Below are positions 45,527-56,001 of a stretch of 64,000 nucleotides of DNA, piece after piece; within the stretch, counting starts at the first letter, position 1; every line of letters starts with the position of its first letter. Made by a program: the position numbers and the translations under genes. Under the pieces are notes generated by a model. The model was not told where the DNA came from and made no database searches. It saw nothing but the letters and a program-made list of their open reading frames with translations. This DNA comes from Diphasiastrum complanatum (Eukaryota > Streptophyta > Lycopodiopsida > Lycopodiales > Lycopodiaceae). The stretch lies in contig CM055092.1 in the NCBI GenBank assembly GCA_029204225.1, positions 69,596,252 to 69,660,251 of the forward strand, read 5' to 3'.

Positions 45527-45611
45527 GTATGATGCAAGAGTGAGGGAGCTTCTGGACTTCAGCATCTACTTGGACATTAGTGATGCAGTAAAATTTGCTT
45601 GGAAAATTCAA
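45527..45611 (+). CDS. PRK: Phosphoribulokinase, exon 2
   Basis: 85 bases: the G that completes the split Met codon, then 28 codons reading YDARVRELLDF...KFAWKIQ, a block nearly invariant among plant PRKs. It is preceded by a pyrimidine-rich CTACTAAGCAG acceptor and followed by the donor GTATGT in phase 0. The next PRK residues (starting Arg-Asp in relatives) are not found in the remaining 18.4 kb, so the third exon lies beyond the window. Confidence 0.96.
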
Positions 45612-45621
45612 GTATGTGAAA

Positions 45622-45623
<2 letters not shown>

Positions 45624-45692
<69 letters not shown>
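45624..45692. repeat. (CT)n microsatellite
   Basis: An uninterrupted CT run of ~70 bases beginning about a dozen bases after the exon 2 donor. Confidence 0.97.
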
Positions 45693-45694
<2 letters not shown>

Positions 45695-45755
45695 CCATAT
45701 TGCCCACTAAATTTAATATATTTTTTAAATTCTTTAAAAAAAAAAATATTAAAAA

Positions 45756-45964
45756 TGGTACCGCCCTGGTACCTCGGATTTTTGGGCGGCACCATAACCG
45801 CGGTACCACCATTATGGTACCGACGGTACCATAATGGCGGTACAACAGAGAACTATGATATATATATATATATATATCATAGGTCCCGCGGTACTGGGTA
45901 CCGCGGATCCCGGTACCGCGGGACCATACTGGTACCGCGGTACCATGATGGTACCGCGGTACCA
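45756..45964. repeat. Palindromic end module M1 (GGTACC-rich)
   Basis: About 11 GGTACC hexamers in ~210 bases. An outer half (45756-45857, ending CTATGATAT), a short TA core and an inner half (from about 45875, starting CATAGGTCCCGCGG) together form an imperfect palindrome. The outer half is the reverse complement of the outer half of the module at 52007-52241, which makes the pair the terminal inverted repeats (~110 bases) of element A. The inner half is the reverse complement of 62335-62424. Confidence 0.9.
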
Positions 45965-46248
45965 CAATATAATAATATATTTATTATTTAATATTTTTTT
46001 TAATTTTTTTTTACCTAAACCTACCCGCCCCCCTCGCATTTCCTCTGAAATTTTTTTGAGCCCTCTCCGCCCTGCCATCGCTGTTGGTTTTTCTTGCCTG
46101 CCTTTGATTCCTTGCGTCGCCCATCGCCCACGCAACGCCCTGCCTTGCATCTGATTTCCTTTGCCCTGCACTCGCCCATTTTCAGCGTCTCTCCAACAGT
46201 GAACCCTGCTGTTTTTTTTCCAGCAATCCATCCCTCATTTCATCTGCA

Positions 46249-49200
46249 ATGGTGCAATCCGACCTTTCCGGTCTGTGGGACGAGGTAGACATTGTCAGGC
46301 GGGTTGCCGACAAGGCCAACAAGACCGGTCAGAAGATCGTGCGCTGCCGATACTGTCTCGTCGAGTTTGCTGCATCCCTCACTCGCCTTAAAGGCCATCT
46401 GCTCGGTGCACGCGCCAAAAATGGTGCCACCTTGAATGCTGCCCCTTGTGGCAGCATGACCGTCCCCGACAGGCAGCGACTACTGGACACCTACGGGCCG
46501 CGGCTCGTGGCAGGGGAGAACACCATTTCGGAGGGCATTCTCCGATTTTGCACCGCTCCTTATGTGACTAACCCAGAGTTGCTGCCTGCTTGGCTGGCAC
46601 GCACGAGGAGAGGGAGTGCATCCTCCTCTGGTCCCTTTGCCCCTCAGACAGCTCTGCCTCATGCACCCCCATCTGCTCAGATTCCGGTGGATCCCGTCCC
46701 ATCGCGTCCGACAGTTGCCACTGCGGTTCCACCACCACCCACTGTTGCTCGCACTCCACCAGTCTACGACTTTCTCATGGACTCTCCGCCACCCGAGCAG
46801 GCCCAGGATGGTACTGGGCGGGCCTTCGAGGATGTGGAAGAGATCCCTTCTTCCTTCCCTTCCCATCCGGATGACCTCCTCAGCCAGCAGTTTTCGTACC
46901 CCATGCCAGATGTTGCCCCTCCACCAGTGCACCCCACCTATGCTGCTGCACCCATCCCTGCCAGTGCATCCCACTCTCCCCATTCCACGTCTACAGCCGA
47001 TGCATCCACCAGCGCCCAGCCTGTCGCGTCATCGTCCATTCCCGTCACGGTTGGTGCACCGTGCTGGAGGTCCACCACCCGTCGTCCACCAGGGAGAGCC
47101 CTCGTGCAGCAGACCATTCGCGGCGCGCATCAGCCGCACATGGACAGAGAGGCCACACAGGCCGTGGCCAGTCTGGTTTACGAGCTGAACCTGCCCTTTG
47201 CCATCACCGACTCTGAGCCCTTCAGAAGGGCCTTCCGCCTTGCACAGTCTGTCAGCCCTAGCTGGAGAGTCCCTAGTTCAGAGGTTGTCCGCACACACAT
47301 GCTGAGGGATAGGGTCGAGTCCTTGTCTAGAGAGATGGAGCCTCTGCGTCGGCACTGGGCCACTTACGGTTGCAGCATCATGTCCGATGGCTGGACTGAT
47401 GTCAGGAGGAGGCCGATCCTCAACATACTCGTCTCCAGCTGCATGGGCACACAGTTTTTGAGGGCAGTGGATTGCAGCAGGGGGGGGAGAGTCATATCTG
47501 CAGAGTTCATGTTTGATGTCATCAGGTCTTCCATCCTAGCCATAGGCCCACAGCATGTCGTCACGGTGGTGACGGACAATGCCACGAACTGCATTCAGAT
47601 GGGTGTACTGCTAGAGGCCGAGTTCCCTCATATTGTTCATACCCCCTGTGCAGCCCACGACATAGACCTTTTGATGGGGGACATTGGAGCACTTCCCTGG
47701 GTTAGAGCCATCTTCCGGGAGGCCCTCTTCCTGGTGACTTTTGTCACCAGAAAGAGGCGTGTTCTTGCCATGTTTCGGGTGTTTAGCCATCTGGACCTCC
47801 GTAAGCCAGCCCCCACGCGCTTTGCATTCGACTTGGTGGTCATCGACCGTTTGATCAGGTGCAGGGCCCAGCTTCTACAGATGGTTGCCAGTGATCTTTG
47901 GGGTGCCAGTACATTTCCGCACACTGAGGATGGGGAGCACTTTTCTTCCACGGTGAGGGGAGACCAGTTCTGGAGGGATGCACAGACATTGTCAGGACTG
48001 CTTCGACCACTCTACATTGTGCTCCGCATGGCTGACAGCGAGGGGTCGACACTTGGACTGGTGTATGAGCTCATGGACCGGATTGGACAGTTCCTGCAGC
48101 TGCCCATCTTGCAGCCAGAGAGGTAAGCGGTACAGTGTTGCAATTGACCTTTATCTTTTCAGTACTTGCTAGTTTGTTTTTCTGTCAATGTTAAGCTTTT
48201 TCGTAATGCCCTAAACCACATGCCCCTCACCTGCAGGATGACAGAGCTGAAGTTCATATGGGAGACGCGATGGAACTACTTCCACAGGAGTATCCACAGC
48301 GTTGCACACATGCTGCATCACCTCTTCCTCTCTCCGACACAGATCGCAGACAGGGAGGTCGAGGCCGATTGGCTTCAGTACATTCACAGGGTGGGTCCAC
48401 ACATAGGTTTGGATCCTATCAGGCTCATGGAGGAGCTCGCTGCATTTCGTTTCGGCATGGGCACATTCGGCCACCCGGCTGCCCAGGATCCAGAGAGGAG
48501 GCAGCTACCCATTACCTGGTGGACCATGTTCGGTAGCACATACCCATCTATACAGCGTCTTGCACTGCGTGTCCTTTCTCAGGTATGCATCTCATTTTAT
48601 CCTCCATTTTTTGTGTTTCGTTGAAGTTTCACCTTTGCCACAATGTGCTGAAGTATTTCAATGCACGCACCACAGAACTGTGCTGCCTCTGTGTGTGAGC
48701 GTAATTGGAGCACATGGGCACTGATTCACACGAGGAGAAGAAACCGGTTGTCAGTGAGTCAGTTGGAGCGGTTGGTGTTCTGTAGCACCAACGCACGTCT
48801 CGCCAGGAGGCTTCCGACCATTACGAGCGCATTGCAGGTGATAAGCTAATCTTTCATAGCATGTTGGTTGACTCCTGGTATGTTGATTTCATTTCTTGAA
48901 AAAGTTGTCTCTCTGACATGCAAATTTTAAACCTTGCAGACGAAGATATCTGATTTGGAGCGCCAGGTTGACTTGCCTACGGACAGCACCCATCCCATGC
49001 CTGCAGATGACCTGGGCACACAGTTGATGGCAGAGAGAGAGAGGGAGCTTGCCGAGATGAGAGAGAGAGAGCTTGGGCTTGAGCACAGAGAGCCCCCATT
49101 GTATGAGGCAGATGAGCCAGTGTCAGAGGATGAGCATGATGAGGATGAGCCCATTCGGGTTGTGTTTGCCAGACCAGAGAGGGATGAGGCAGATTATACA

Positions 49201-50568
49201 GGTGCAGGGCACACGCCACGGGCAGGGGTCACAGGTGCATCACGTGGCAGAGGTGGGACACATGGCACAGGTTATACCGGCAGACAGGCAGGGCACACAG
49301 GGGGGGGCAGTGGCATACCTACCTATGTCGACATGATGGAGGAGGCTCTTGATAGAGGGCAGAGTGGTTTAGATGCTGGTCCCGCAGATGTTTGGATGCG
49401 TGCAGCACAGAGTCATGGCCGTTATTACGACAGCACACCAGAGGAGGCACCTGATGACTTTCATTGCACAGATTGGGAGGCCATGCAGGGTCTACAGGGT
49501 GCACATGATGAGGCACGGGATGAGGCTTGGGTTGATTCAGGGGTTGGTGCACAGGATGATTCAGAGGTCGGTGCACAGGATGATTTAGAGGCTGGTGCAC
49601 AGGATGAGTCCCAGAGCCCAGAGCATTTGTATTCGGATGCCCAGCTGGCCGACTTGGTTGCCACATTGGATTCAGAGGCCTTGCAGATGCCGAGTGTCAG
49701 GGCGCCCCCATCATCTCTTGCCAGCATGCCACACACAGAGTCCCAGCCAGAGCAGCCGCATGAGGTGCCTACAGTTCCTCCAGCTCCTCAGAGGGTGTAT
49801 GTGCGTCGCACAGCTCCTCCAGTGCCACCGATGCCATTTAGGCCTGCATCCCCTCCATCGCCGTCCACTTCTGCAGCACCAGGTCTCCATGGCAGGCCAC
49901 CATCTGTGCCCAGGTTTTCTCTTGCAGCGCCCACATCCACAGTGTCTCCTCCAGTGGCAGCATCCACGTCACATCCTCCTCCTTTGGCAGCACCCAGGAT
50001 GTACCAGTACCGGCCACCACAGCGCCCCTTTCAGTACATATCGCCACTGTACTCGCCTCCTGCACAGCCAGTTCCTCCACCTGCAGCAGCCCCACGGGCA
50101 CACACTCCACGAGCTCATCCTCCTCGCTCAGTTGCACAGGGAGTTCCCTCTTTTGCTTCCCTATCCCAGCCGGCCTCAGCTTGGGCCCAGCCTAGCCAGC
50201 CAGGTGATTTGCATGGGGGTGACGAGGCATTGACAGCTCCTCTTGTCCGCAAGAGACCAGGCAGGCCCAAGGGTGCACCGAACAAGAAAGGCAAGGCACA
50301 GAAACTGCCAGGGAGGAGAGGACGACCACGCAGGGCTCCAGGTACAGGTAGAGGTGCAGTATCACAGCCAGTTGGAGCAGGTGTTGTTGGTTTGGCCTGC
50401 TTGGGGGCTGATGCGGAGGCTGATTGGGAGGATGAGGATGACGAGTCTTCCCCCTCGGATACACAGCCCATGCCAGTTCCAGACAGGCAGAGATATCGGC
50501 TGCGAGAGTCAGCTCGGGGCCCTGAGTTGTCTCCAGAGCATTCGTCTGAGTCAGAGCCAGAGCATTGA
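46249..50568 (+). CDS. Element A hAT-like transposase (BED, DUF659, AT-hooks)
   Basis: Inferred exons 46249-48122, 48237-48582, 48676-48837 and 48940-50568, all with GT-AG borders and preserved phase; ~1336 residues. A BED-type zinc finger has Cys33, Cys36 and His50. A Pro-rich linker (~120-290) follows. The DUF659/RNase-H-like core includes SDGWTD (Asp380), VTDNATNC (Asp443), HTPCAAHDIDL (~464-474) and KPAPTRFA. Exon 3 holds the hAT dimerisation motif CERNWS..ALIHTR (Glu748). This much predicts DNA binding and a cut-and-paste transposase. Exon 4 adds ~540 residues unusual for hAT: Arg-Glu repeats, acidic and Gly-rich parts, a long Pro-rich tail, and two AT-hooks (RPGRPKG, RRGRPRR; ~1230-1260). 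The splice model is inferred. Domesticated function is possible but unproven. Confidence 0.85.
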
Positions 50569-51091
50569 TTGTGGCTCTATTGTTTTAGTTTCAGTAGTTT
50601 GTCTCTAGCAGTCGGTCTACCATTGTACTCAGATGATTTTTCACATTATATACAGTGTTTGGCCTACATTATTTGCTGCACATTGTGCGTATGTCGCTCT
50701 GTACATGTGATGCTTTATTTTATGTTGAAGAATTCTATGTGCGTGTGTGAATCCTATTTTCATTTAATTTCGTTTGAAGTGAATGCTAGCTTCACATAGA
50801 TGCACCTACATCATGAGCACAGCAATCACCCCTACACCCCAAACGACATTGAATAAACACATGTAATACATCTGCATTTAAAAAAATTACAAACATTGCA
50901 TCTTACATGACCAGGCTCGCGTTGCACAAAAAACAACTATGTATATATTCAACCGTTGTATCAGGATAACATCACATATACTGTCATTTTTTTAAGCAGC
51001 CATCTAGTTATTTGCTGCACCATAAACTGCCGAAAACTACATAGCAACAGTCCGCCACATACGGGTGGACCTCATCTATTCTAAACATCCC
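50569..51091. other. Element A convergent 3' region
   Basis: 523 bases between the stop codons of the two convergent genes. The same spacing (523 bases) separates them in copy C. It would hold both 3' UTRs and terminators. No coding. Confidence 0.6.
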
Positions 51092-51457
51092 TCACTGATC
51101 CTCCACCGACTCCTCGCCCTCGTCTGGTGCATTGTTTTGTCGCTCTTGCTCTGCCTCCCGGTTAGCCCGAGCTGCCTCCTGGTTAGCCCGACGTCTGGCC
51201 GCCCTTTCCCTGACCATGATGAGCTGCCGTCGTGTGAAATTCATTCCGATCTGCTCATCCAGATCCAGCTCGACAGCGGGGACAGGATCCACAGCGGGGG
51301 CGGGTGGCTCCGGTTCCGGATTTCTCTGTCGAGTCTGTCGCAGCATCTCTCGGATATCTGCCTCTTGCTTCCGATGCCTCTCGTTGTGCCTTCGGATATC
51401 TTCCTCAAGCTTTCTCCTGGCTTCGCCCTCGGGCTTCGGTGGTATTCGCTCAGCCAT
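51092..51457 (-). CDS. Element A ORF2, charged coiled-coil-like protein
   Basis: 121 residues from the ATG at 51457, which is the start shared by all three copies (an upstream in-frame ATG at 51499 exists only in A). Residues ~8-50 are an amphipathic Arg/Glu/Lys-rich helix (GEARRKLEEDIRRHNERHRK...), then a Pro/Ala linker, then VELDLDEQIGMNFTRRQLIMVRERAARRRANQEAARANREAEQERQN, another long charged helix with an acidic tail. No known domain recognised. It is not SANT/Myb-like. The position opposite the transposase gene and conservation in A, B and C suggest a real second protein of the element, perhaps a DNA-binding or transposase partner (inference). Confidence 0.65.
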   Translation of the reverse strand: MAERIPPKPEGEARRKLEEDIRRHNERHRKQEADIREMLRQTRQRNPEPEPPAPAVDPVPAVELDLDEQIGMNFTRRQLIMVRERAARRRANQEAARANREAEQERQNNAPDEGEESVEDQ

Positions 51458-51659
51458 CTCGATCGACCTTCTCCTCACAGCACCCTGATCCTTGAACACC
51501 CTCTCACAGCACCCTGGCTCTCAAACAGCCTCTCACAGCCTGTCACCGGCTCTCGCTTGCTCTCTCACTGTCTATCACTAGCCCTCTCACAGCCTCTGAA
51601 AATGCCGACCACAATGGCATTGTGAGTGCCTATTTATCCCCACAGCCTGATCGGCCATG

Positions 51660-51880
51660 TGGATCCCCATCATCCCTCCATGTGCCTCCGTACCCGCCCC
51701 CATGTGATGCTCCCCCCTGTGTTGGTCTCCCATTGGGCCCATGGTCTGCTCACCCACAATGCCCATGTGCCTCTGTACTTGCCCCCATGTGATGCTACCC
51801 CCCTGTGTTGGTCTCCCATTGGCCCCTCGGTCTGCTCACTCGCAGTGCCCATGTGCCATTGCAACGGTCCCCTGCATCAT
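51660..51880. repeat. Element A subterminal tandem array, ~85-bp units
   Basis: CCATGTGCC(T/A)-containing units start at about 51678, 51763 and 51849, a period of 85-86 bases. Each holds GCCCCCATGTGATGCT, GTTGGTCTCCCATTGG and GGTCTGCTCAC words. It is the inverted counterpart of the array at 52342-52760. Confidence 0.85.
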
Positions 51881-52006
51881 GTACTGTACCCTCTTTTTTT
51901 ACACCCAGAACCCCCTCTTTTTACTTTTTTTTGTCCTTTTTTGGTAGTTAATATGCAAAAAAAAATTACTAAAAATATATTAAAAAATAAAAAAAAATAT
52001 TAAAAA

Positions 52007-52108
52007 TGGTACCGCCCTGGTACCGCGGATCCCAGGGCGGTACCGTACCGGCGGTACCACTGATATGGTACCGGCGGTACCATACCAGCGGTACCAGAGG
52101 CCACTATG

Positions 52109-52140
<32 letters not shown>

Positions 52141-52241
52141 CATAGTGGCACGTGGTACCGCCATTATGGTACTGCGGTACCATAATGGTGGTACCGCGGT
52201 TATGGTGCCGCCCTCAAACCAGCGGTACCAGGGCGGCACCA
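52007..52241. repeat. Palindromic module M2 shared by elements A and B
   Basis: 235-base imperfect palindrome with ~11 GGTACC hexamers and a TA core at about 52109-52140. The left half begins TGGTACCGCCCTGG; the right half ends in the near-complement. The tail of element A lies on one side and the tail of element B on the other, so one module serves as the end of both. Confidence 0.9.
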
Positions 52242-52341
52242 CAAAAATAATATTTTTTATTATTTTGAAAAAAAAAAAAACCCTTTTAACAGGCTAAAAC
52301 TAGGTAAAAACTAAGATGTTACTGTACAGGGGGACTGTACT

Positions 52342-52765
52342 GGGGGCACTGTGGGAGAGCAGACCCAATCGGAGTGCGGCATGTGGGGGAGCAATACATG
52401 GGGCAGGTACAGTAGCACATGGGCACTGTGGAGGAGCAGACCATGGACCCAATCGGAGTGCAGCATGTGGGGGAGCAATACATCCGGACAGGTACACCGT
52501 CACATGGGCACTGTGGAGGAGCAGACCATGGACCCAATCGCAGTGCAGCATGTGGGGGATCAGCACATGGGGCAGGTACAATAGCACATGGGCACTGTGG
52601 AGGAGCAGACCATGGACCCAATCGGAGTGCAGCATGTGGGGGAGCAATACATCCGGACAGGTACACCGTAACATGGGCACTGTGGAGGAGCAGACCATGG
52701 ACCCAATCGCAGTGCAGCATGTGGGGGATCAGCACAAGGGGCAGGTACAGTAGCACATGGGATCA
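52342..52765. repeat. Element B subterminal tandem array, ~85-bp units
   Basis: GGGCACTGTGG-type starts at about 52342, 52421, 52506, 52590 and 52675, with a partial copy at 52759. Units alternate between an AATACATCCGGACAGG variant and a CACATGGGGCAGG variant, giving a ~170-base higher-order period. Confidence 0.9.
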
Positions 52766-52799
52766 TCAACAAAAGCAAATTGGGAAACAGGCTGTGGGG

Positions 52800-53029
52800 T
52801 TAAATAGGCACTCACGAGACAGTGAGAGAGCCAGTGAGAGGGGGTGAGAGGCATTGTGAGAAGCTGTGAGGGAGAGCCAGTGGGAGGCTGTGAGAGAGAG
52901 GCATTGTGAGAGGTTGTGTGACAGACCGAGTGAGAGGCTGTGAGAGGGGGGCTGTGAGAGAGCCAGTGAGAGCCATTGAGAGGCTGTGAGAGGCTGTGAG
53001 GGTCATTTCGAGCAACAGGGTGTCGTGAG
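52800..53029. repeat. GTGAGAG-rich leader of ORF2, element B
   Basis: Irregular repeats of GCCAGTGAGAG and GGCTGTGAGAG precede ORF2. The same kind of sequence precedes ORF2 in A (51500-51620, complement) and in C (55536-55635). This would be its promoter/5' UTR. Confidence 0.65.
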
Positions 53030-53374
53030 ATGGCGGAGGGCGAAGCCAGGAGGAAGCTCGAGGAAGATGTCCGAAGGCACAATGAAAGGCATCGGAAGCA
53101 AGAGGCAGACATTGCAGAGATGCTGCGAGAGACTCGGTAGAGACACCCAGAGCTGCAGATCCCCGCCCCCGCTGTGGCCCCCGCCCTCGTTGTCGAGCTG
53201 GATTTGGATGAGCAGATCGGAATGAACTTCACACGACGGTAGCTCATCATGGTCAGGGAAAGGGCTGCCCGCCGTCGGGCTGACCAGGAGGCAGCTCGGG
53301 CTAACCGGGAGGCAGAGCGAGAGCGACATAACAATGCTCCTGATGAGGGCGAGGAGTCAGTGGAGGATCCATAG
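53030..53374 (+). pseudogene. Element B ORF2 (two or more internal stops)
   Basis: Aligns throughout with ORF2 of A (start MAEGEARRKLEED). In-frame TAG codons at 53138-53140 and 53240-53242 replace CAG. Lacks six residues near the N-terminus relative to A. Nonfunctional as it stands. Confidence 0.85.
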
Positions 53375-53873
53375 GAATGTTTAGCATAGATGGGGTCTAG
53401 CCATATGTGGCTGACTGTTGTTATGTAATGTTCATCAGTAGATGAGGCAGTATTTAGTGTCTAGCATGGTGTAAAGAACAGCCCCAGCCGTATGCGGCGG
53501 GAATACGTGTTGTAATTTTGATACATCTGATGAATTAATGTACGGTGTGTTTTTTGTGCAATGTGTGCCTTGTGTATTGCAATCTGATGTATGTGATTAT
53601 GAAATGCTATCAGGGGGGTTGTATTTCTGTGTTCTGCATATGCTCTCAAACTCTGTAGTGAAAACTAATTGAAAACACGCACACACCATTTGAAGTAAAA
53701 CTGCAAGTAGAACATCACAATTACAAATTAACAAATACACATTGTGCAGTGAATAGAATACGTCCAAAACTAAATATAATATGAAAAATGGTCTGAATAC
53801 AGTGTTCGACCATCTGGCCGCCAAACATGGAACATGATATCAAACTGCTAAAAATAAAATGACGGAGCTACAA
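53375..53873. other. Element B convergent 3' region
   Basis: 499 bases between ORF2 and the transposase exon, diverged from its counterparts. No coding. Confidence 0.5.
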
Positions 53874-55496
53874 TCAATGCTCTGCCTCAAACTCAGATGA
53901 ATGCTCCGGAGACAACTCAGGGCCCCGAGCTGACTCTCGCAACTGATATCTATGTCTGTCTGGTACTGGCATGGGCTGTGTATCCGAGGGGGAAGACTTG
54001 TCATCCTCATCCTCCCAATCTGCCTCCGCATCAGCCCCCAAGCAGGCTAAACCAACAACACCTGCTGCAGCTGGCTGTAATACTGCACATCTACCAGCAA
54101 CTGGAGCCCTGCGAGGTCGTCCTCTCTTCCCTGGCAGTTTCTGTGCCCTGCCTTTCTTGTTCGGTGCACCCTTGGGCCTTCCTGGCCTCTTGCGGACGAG
54201 GGGAGCCGTCAATGCCTCATCACCCCCATGCAGATCACCTGGCTGACTAGGCTGGGCCCAAGCTGCGGCCGGCTGGGATAGAGTAGCTAAAGATGGGTGT
54301 CCCTGTGCAGCTGATAGTGGAGGATAGGTCCGAGGAGTGTGTGCCCGTGGGCCTGCTGCTGGTGGAGGAACTAGATGTGGAGGGGCCGTCCCTGCAGGAG
54401 GCAAGTACAGCGGCGATAAGTACTGAAGGGGGCGTTGTGGTGGACGGTACTGGTACATCCTGGGTGCTGCCAAAGGAGGAGGATGTGCTGTGGGTGCTGC
54501 CAAAGGAGGAGCCGGTGCCGTGGGTGCTGCCAATGGAGGAGGATGTGCTGTGGGTGATGCCACATGAGGAGCGTCTGTAGATGTGGGTGCTGTAAGAGAA
54601 GATCTGGGCACAGATGGTGGCCTGCCATGGAGACCTGCTGCTGCAAAAGTGGATGGCGATGAAGGGGCTACAGGTCTCAACGGTATCGGTGGCACTGGAG
54701 GTGCTGTGCGGCGCACATACACCCTCTGAGGAACTGGAGGAACTGCAGGCACCTCGTGTAGCTGCTCTGGCTGAGACTCTGTGTAGGGCATGCTGGCTAG
54801 AGAGGATGGGGGCGCCCTGACGCTTGGCATCTGCTGGGCCTCTGAATCCAAGTCTGCAATCAAGTCGTCCACCTGGGCATCCGAATACAAATGCTCTGGG
54901 CTCTGGGACTCATCATGAGCACCATCCTCTGGAACATCCCGTGCCTCATCCTGTGCACCATGTGGACCCTACATGGCCTCCCAATCGGTACAATCAAAGT
55001 CATTGGGTGACTCCTCTGGTGTGCTGTCATAGAAATGCCGATGGCTCTGTGATGCATGCATCCAAGCAGCTGCGGAAGGTAAACCCAAATCACTCTGCCC
55101 CCTATCAAGAGCCTCCTCCATCGTATCAACATAAGAAGGTATGCCACTGGCCCGGTATAATCTGTGGCATGTGTCCCACCTCTACCACGTGATGCACCTG
55201 TGACCCCTGCTCTAGGCGTGTGCCCAACACCTGTATCATATGCCTCATCCCGCTCTGATCTGGCGAACACAACCCGAATGGGCTCATCCTCATCCTGATC
55301 ATCCTCTGACACTGGATCATCTGCGTCGTACAATGGAGGCTCTCTGTGCTCAAGCCCAAGCTCTCTCTCTCTCTCTCATCTCGGCAAGCTCCCTCTCTCT
55401 CTCTGCCATCAACTGTGTGCCCAGGTCATCTGCAGGCATGGGATGGGTGCTGTCCGTAGGCAAGTCAACCTGGCGCTCCAAATTAGATATCTTCGT
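53874..55496 (-). pseudogene. Element B transposase exon 4 relic
   Basis: Starts at the same intron 3/exon 4 acceptor as in A (55496) and ends at the same stop. The frame at 55333-54860 shifts, and the true frame resumes at 54890-53874, with the Pro-rich tail expanded by extra PPLAAPTA repeats and both AT-hook motifs kept. Exons 1-3 are absent. Confidence 0.85.
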
Positions 55497-55529
55497 CTGC
55501 AAGGTTTAAATTGGCATGTCAGGGAAACA

Positions 55530-55537
55530 ACTCTAAG
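55530..55537. other. B/C fusion junction
   Basis: On the left, B matches A's intron 3 up to about 55532 (complement of GTTGT...CTGACATGC). On the right, C matches A's ORF2 leader from about 55535 (AGCGAGAGCC). Nothing lies between, so this is a clean deletion joint. Confidence 0.8.
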
Positions 55538-55635
55538 CGAGAGCCAGTGACAGGCTGTGAGAGGCTGTTTGAGAGCCAGGGTGTTGTGAGAGGGTGTTCA
55601 AGGACCAGGGTGCTGTGAGGAGAAGGTCGATCGAG

Positions 55636-56001
55636 ATGGCAGAGCGCATACAACCGAAGCCCGAGGGCGAAGCCAGGAGGAAGCTTGAGGAAGATATCCG
55701 AAGGCACAATGAGAGGCATCGGAAGCAAGAGGCCGATATCCGAGAGATGCTGTGACAAACTCGACAGAGAAATCCGGAACCGGAGCCACCCGCCCTCGCT
55801 GTGGGTCCTGTCCCCGCTGTCGAGTTGGATCTGGATGAGCAGATCGGAATGAATTTCACACGACGACAACTCATCATGGTTAGGGAAAGGGCGGCCAGAC
55901 GTCGGGCTAACCAGGAGGCAGCTCGGGCTAACCGGGAGGCAGAGCAAGAGCGACAAAACAATGCACCAGACGAGGGCGAGGAGTCGGTGGACGATCAGTG
56001 A
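55636..56001 (+). pseudogene. Element C ORF2 (one internal stop)
   Basis: 122 codons including the stop, collinear with A's ORF2. One in-frame TGA at 55753-55755 replaces CGA. The rest is open and very similar to A, with SVDDQ at the end. Confidence 0.9.

Larger units (their letters stand above)
45756..52241 (+). mobile_element. Element A: hAT-like transposon, apparently intact
   Basis: Bounded by M1 and the right half of M2, which start TGGTACCGCCCTGG and end in its near-complement. It contains a four-exon transposase-like gene on the + strand, ORF2 on the minus strand, and an 85-base subterminal tandem array. Its GC content is far above that of the surrounding intron. The flanks are A/T homopolymer-rich, so no target-site duplication (8 bases expected for hAT) can be called. 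All coding frames are open and splice sites canonical, so this is the best candidate for a functional copy. Confidence 0.8.
52007..55532 (-). mobile_element. Element B: truncated, inverted copy
   Basis: Read on the minus strand it retains only exon 4 of the transposase gene and part of intron 3 (to about 55532). Then follow ORF2 on the opposite strand, a five-unit 85-base array and M2. Its head (M-type module, exons 1-3) is missing; the break joins directly to the tail of element C. It is more diverged from A than C is. Confidence 0.85.

Noticed and set aside
46480-46983. Long antisense frames over the element A and C transposase exons (also 61303-61806, 49319-49666, 47637-47951)
   Set aside because: They are mirror frames of GC-rich, constrained coding sequence; they recur in A and C only because the sense exon is conserved, and show no domain.
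45756-52241. PIF/Harbinger or MULE element, suggested by the two-gene layout and long inverted ends
   Set aside because: The BED finger, SDGWTD, TDNATNC, TPCAAH and CERNWS motifs are those of DUF659/hAT proteins, and ORF2 lacks a Myb/SANT pattern.
52342-52765. CRISPR-like array
   Set aside because: Contiguous 85-base tandem units without unique spacers, in a plant nuclear intron.
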